64,000 nucleotides of DNA from the NCBI GenBank assembly GCA_910578995.1, contig CAJTSY010000007.1, positions 6,036-70,035 on the forward strand, in the 5' to 3' direction. A program made the translations under genes and the position numbers. The stretch's first letter is position 1. Every line of letters starts with the position of its first letter. This DNA comes from an uncultured Acetatifactor sp. GTDB taxonomy: Bacteria; Bacillota; Clostridia; Lachnospirales; Lachnospiraceae. A model generated the notes under the pieces. The model was not told the DNA's origin and made no database searches. It was given only the letters and a program-made list of their open reading frames with translations. This document shows, piece after piece, positions 61,801-64,000 of the stretch.

Positions 61801-63000
61801 ATGAGAATCAATTACAATGTATCCGCAATGCTGGCCAATAACAAACTGGCAAACAACGACAATCTGCTGTCAAAATCCCTTGAGAGGCTGTCATCGGGCC
61901 TGAAGATCAACTCCGCCAAGGATAATCCGGCGGGACTGGCCATGGCCAAGAGGATGAATGCACAGTTGGAGAGCCTTGAAGTGGCAACCCAGAGCGCCGG
62001 GGACGGCGTCTCCATTATTGAGACGGCGGACGGCGCCATGGCGGAGATTACCGAGATGCTGCAGAGGATGAATGAGCTGGCGGTAAAGTCTGCCAACGGC
62101 CCTTATTCTGAAAATGACAGAAAAGTCATACAGGACGAGGTGAAACAGCTTACAGAAGAAATCACCCGGGTGGCGGAAACCACGGAATTCAACGGACAGA
62201 AACTGTTGGACGGGACGTTTTCGCTGAAGGGTTATGTGAAGGGCAACCTGGATGTGAAAGTAAGCTCTTATTCCGAGGAGGTGACCGCCAAGATTTACAC
62301 GGTCAATGAACTGGTTATCGAGGAAAATCCCATGCCAAAGGATGACAGCGACAGATACCGGGTGAAGAGCGTGGAATTCAAGGACGGGGATTTCCCTGAA
62401 GGCGCCACTGCTTCCATGCGGGATAACATGCTGACCATCCAGGGTGTCAACGGATTTAAGATGACCCTGGATCTGTCCAAGGTGATTGCGGATGCCAACG
62501 GGACTTTCCCCATAGATGTCACCAAGGGAAAGGCAGAGCCCCTGGTGGTGGACGCAACCGGAATCGGCCCCATGGTAGTGCAGGTGGGGGCCAATGAGGG
62601 ACAGATACTGGAGATGGATATTCCGAGAGTCTCTCTCAGTGAGATGGGGCTGAACAATTTTTATGTAAAAGAGGGGGATGACGGCCAGGGAGTATGGACA
62701 CTGGATGTGAGTACGGAGGAGACGGCTACGGAAGCCATCAAGCGTATTGACGGAGCCCTGCAGTATGTGTCCGGGATCCGGGGCCGTCTGGGGGCATATC
62801 AGAACAGGCTGGAGTCCACCATCAACAGCCTGGACATTACCTCGGAGAACATGACGGCGGCATATTCCAGGATTATGGATGTGGATATGGCGGAGGAAAT
62901 GACAAATTACACCACTTACCAGGTGATGACCCAGGCTGCCACGTCCATGCTGGCCCAGGCCAACGAGAGGCCTTCCCAGGTGCTGCAGCTGCTGCAGTAA
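61801..63000 (+). CDS. Flagellin
   Basis: Filament subunit, 399 residues. The conserved N-terminal D0/D1 region (about 1-150: 'RINYNVSAMLANNKLANND', 'SKSLERLSSGLKINSAKDN', 'GLAMAKRMNAQ', 'ALEMLQRMNELAVKSANGP'-like) and C-terminal D1/D0 (about 315-399: 'RGRLGAYQNRLESTINSLD', 'NMTAAYSRIMDVDMAEEM', 'MLAQANERPSQVLQLLQ') flank a variable middle domain of about 165 residues. The ATG at 61801 follows AGGAG. In-frame codons upstream are not part of the protein. FliS follows. Confidence 0.94.
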   Translation: MRINYNVSAMLANNKLANNDNLLSKSLERLSSGLKINSAKDNPAGLAMAKRMNAQLESLEVATQSAGDGVSIIETADGAMAEITEMLQRMNELAVKSANGPYSENDRKVIQDEVKQLTEEITRVAETTEFNGQKLLDGTFSLKGYVKGNLDVKVSSYSEEVTAKIYTVNELVIEENPMPKDDSDRYRVKSVEFKDGDFPEGATASMRDNMLTIQGVNGFKMTLDLSKVIADANGTFPIDVTKGKAEPLVVDATGIGPMVVQVGANEGQILEMDIPRVSLSEMGLNNFYVKEGDDGQGVWTLDVSTEETATEAIKRIDGALQYVSGIRGRLGAYQNRLESTINSLDITSENMTAAYSRIMDVDMAEEMTNYTTYQVMTQAATSMLAQANERPSQVLQLLQ

Positions 63001-63069
63001 ACGGCAGGACTGGCTGCCCTTTCAAATTTTTGATTGGTATATGCGCTGGAGCGCACACGGGGTACAAGG

Positions 63070-63555
63070 ATGAAAAAAGAAGAGAAACAGCAGTTTACGC
63101 TGAGGATTACCCAGGCAAATCCCACGGAACTTGTGGTTATTTTGTATGAGATGCTTCTCTGCTACCTGGAGGACGCAGGGGAGGCGCTTGGGCAGGAGGG
63201 AGACAGTGAAGGGGGGCATTTCCGGGAAGCCGTCCGGAATGCCCGGGGCTGCCTCAATGAGCTTCTGAATTCCCTGGATTACAAATATGAACCGGCGCCC
63301 ACGCTGCACCGTCTCTATATGTTCTGCATCAGGCGGTTGGCAAGGGGCGAGCAGCGCCGGGACAATGCGGCACTGGATGAGATCAGGCGGGTGATCGTAC
63401 CCCTGCATGATGCATATCAGAAGATTGCGGACCAGAACAGCGCAGGGCCGGTGATGAATAATTCACAGACGGTTATTGCCGGCCTGACATACGGAAGGAA
63501 TACATTAACCGAGAACCTGGCTGACCAGGGGCTGAACAGGGGCATACTTGCATAG
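63070..63555 (+). CDS. fliS: Flagellar export chaperone FliS
   Basis: Binds the C-terminus of unassembled flagellin and delivers it to the export gate. 161 residues, helical: 'FTLRITQANPTELVVILYEM', 'YLEDAGEALGQE', 'ARGCLNELLNSLDYKYEPA', 'LHRLYMFCIRRLARGE' fit FliS. The start ATG 63070 is the more likely of two. The C-terminal 40 residues are longer than in most FliS proteins. Its last 51 bases overlap the convergent gene on the minus strand. Confidence 0.78.
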   Translation: MKKEEKQQFTLRITQANPTELVVILYEMLLCYLEDAGEALGQEGDSEGGHFREAVRNARGCLNELLNSLDYKYEPAPTLHRLYMFCIRRLARGEQRRDNAALDEIRRVIVPLHDAYQKIADQNSAGPVMNNSQTVIAGLTYGRNTLTENLADQGLNRGILA

Positions 63556-63801
63556 GGAATCTCCGTCCGGATAGTTTTCCGCGGCGGCAAGATCCGTCAG
63601 ATGCTTGTATCTTTTTTGAAGTGAATAAATCTCATAAATGTAGCTGTCGATCATGTCGATTTCCACAGCGTTGTCAAAACCCGCGTAGGCATCATTAAGG
63701 GCCTGCCGGGTTTTTTCGATGGAATCCTTTAAGGTCAGGGGAGCATAATCTTCCCCGGTCATGCTGTCAGTTCCGATTTTATGGCTGAAATACATTTTCA
63801 T
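63505..63801 (-). CDS. DUF2508 (YaaL-like) small protein
   Basis: 98-residue cytosolic protein. The middle, 'EKTRQALNDAYAGFDNAVE' and 'IDMIDSYIYEIYSLQKRYKH', fits the DUF2508/YaaL pattern (a hydrophobic helix pair with LIDYAIYE-like core). Function unknown. ATG 63801 has AAGGAGCG seven bases before it; an upstream start at 63819 is less likely. Convergent with fliS and overlapping it by 51 bases, which is unusually long for two real genes. Confidence 0.68.
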   Translation of the reverse strand: MKMYFSHKIGTDSMTGEDYAPLTLKDSIEKTRQALNDAYAGFDNAVEIDMIDSYIYEIYSLQKRYKHLTDLAAAENYPDGDSLCKYAPVQPLVSQVLG

Positions 63802-63984
63802 GCAAACGCTCCTTTCCAAATGGCGATACAGTTTCCGTTACAAGTATAGACGCACGGGTAGAAAAATATTCCAATTCTGGAAAAATTAGATAATAGGCAT
63901 CTTTTCTTCACCGTGGACATATTTATGTTCCATAGGGAACAGGTACGGCGGTAAATCTGACGGGAAACAGACGGGGGTGCGGGG

Positions 63985-64000
63985 ATGGAGAAAATATTAA
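63985..64000 (+). CDS. Possible start of a further gene, cut by window end
   Basis: ATG GAG AAA ATA TTA follows GGGGGTGCGGGG at 63973-63984, which could be a ribosome site. Only five codons are visible, so no identity can be given. Confidence 0.3.

Overview
The window looks like chromosome of a motile, spore-forming-type Lachnospiraceae (Clostridia, Bacillota). The reasons are TTGACA/TATAAT promoters, strong AGGAGG ribosome sites with frequent TTG starts, a T-box leader, MecA, WhiA, RapZ, HprK and a Crh-like HPr, a DUF4358-MBOAT-DHHW operon, and a flagellin/FliS end. The sequence does not identify the species. There are no rRNA genes, transposases, phage genes or CRISPR arrays. Two single tRNA genes (Ala-CGC, Pro-CGG) lie on the minus strand, neither with an encoded CCA.

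Layout. 1-8.6 kb: an M60 metallopeptidase (cut by the window edge) with a membrane-anchored partner, mecA, a small ORF, a C39-like peptidase, a convergent unknown gene, and a SpoIID/peptidoglycan-binding/LysM protein. 8.6-20.3 kb: tRNA-Ala, an orphan promoter region, a surface 5'-nucleotidase, an LCP - small membrane protein - CapA lipoprotein cluster, an iron-sulfur aldo/keto reductase with an AraC regulator, and a PAS sensor coupled to a response-regulator diguanylate cyclase. 20.5-30.7 kb: rlmI-like methyltransferase, a DUF4230 protein, T-box-controlled proS, a DEDDh exonuclease, a D,D-carboxypeptidase, trmB, thioredoxin, a YitT protein and a DUF1846 protein.

30.8-43.4 kb is a long plus-strand housekeeping block: ftsH, an amidase lipoprotein, uvrC, hprK, a ROK glucokinase, murB, rapZ, whiA, a Crh-like HPr, a lipid kinase and class II aldolase. 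HprK, the Ser46-only HPr, glucokinase and aldolase together suggest carbon-catabolite control joined to glycolysis and wall synthesis. 43.4-44.0 kb holds no gene but has a 590-bp imperfect inverted-repeat structure, in which each arm ends in a terminator for one of the two converging genes.

44-52.8 kb: cyclophilin, a GNAT acetyltransferase, hflC/hflK, a DUF4358 lipoprotein with an MBOAT acyltransferase and a DHHW protein (probable surface-glycan O-acylation), a HAD phosphatase and rsmA. 52.9-58.3 kb: a 1147-residue protein (N-terminal repeats, long acidic tandem repeats, and a C-terminal AAA+-like domain that has lost its ATP-binding residues) directly upstream of glgB. 58.4-64 kb: a FliK-like giant protein, flagellin and FliS, with a convergent DUF2508-like gene.

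The strongest candidates for something new are the inverted 3'-UTR/terminator element at 43.4-44.0 kb, the pseudo-AAA+ acidic-repeat protein beside glgB, the Crh-like HPr with Met15, and the PAS-only sensor paired with a diguanylate cyclase. Assignments rest on reading motifs by eye; no database search was run.
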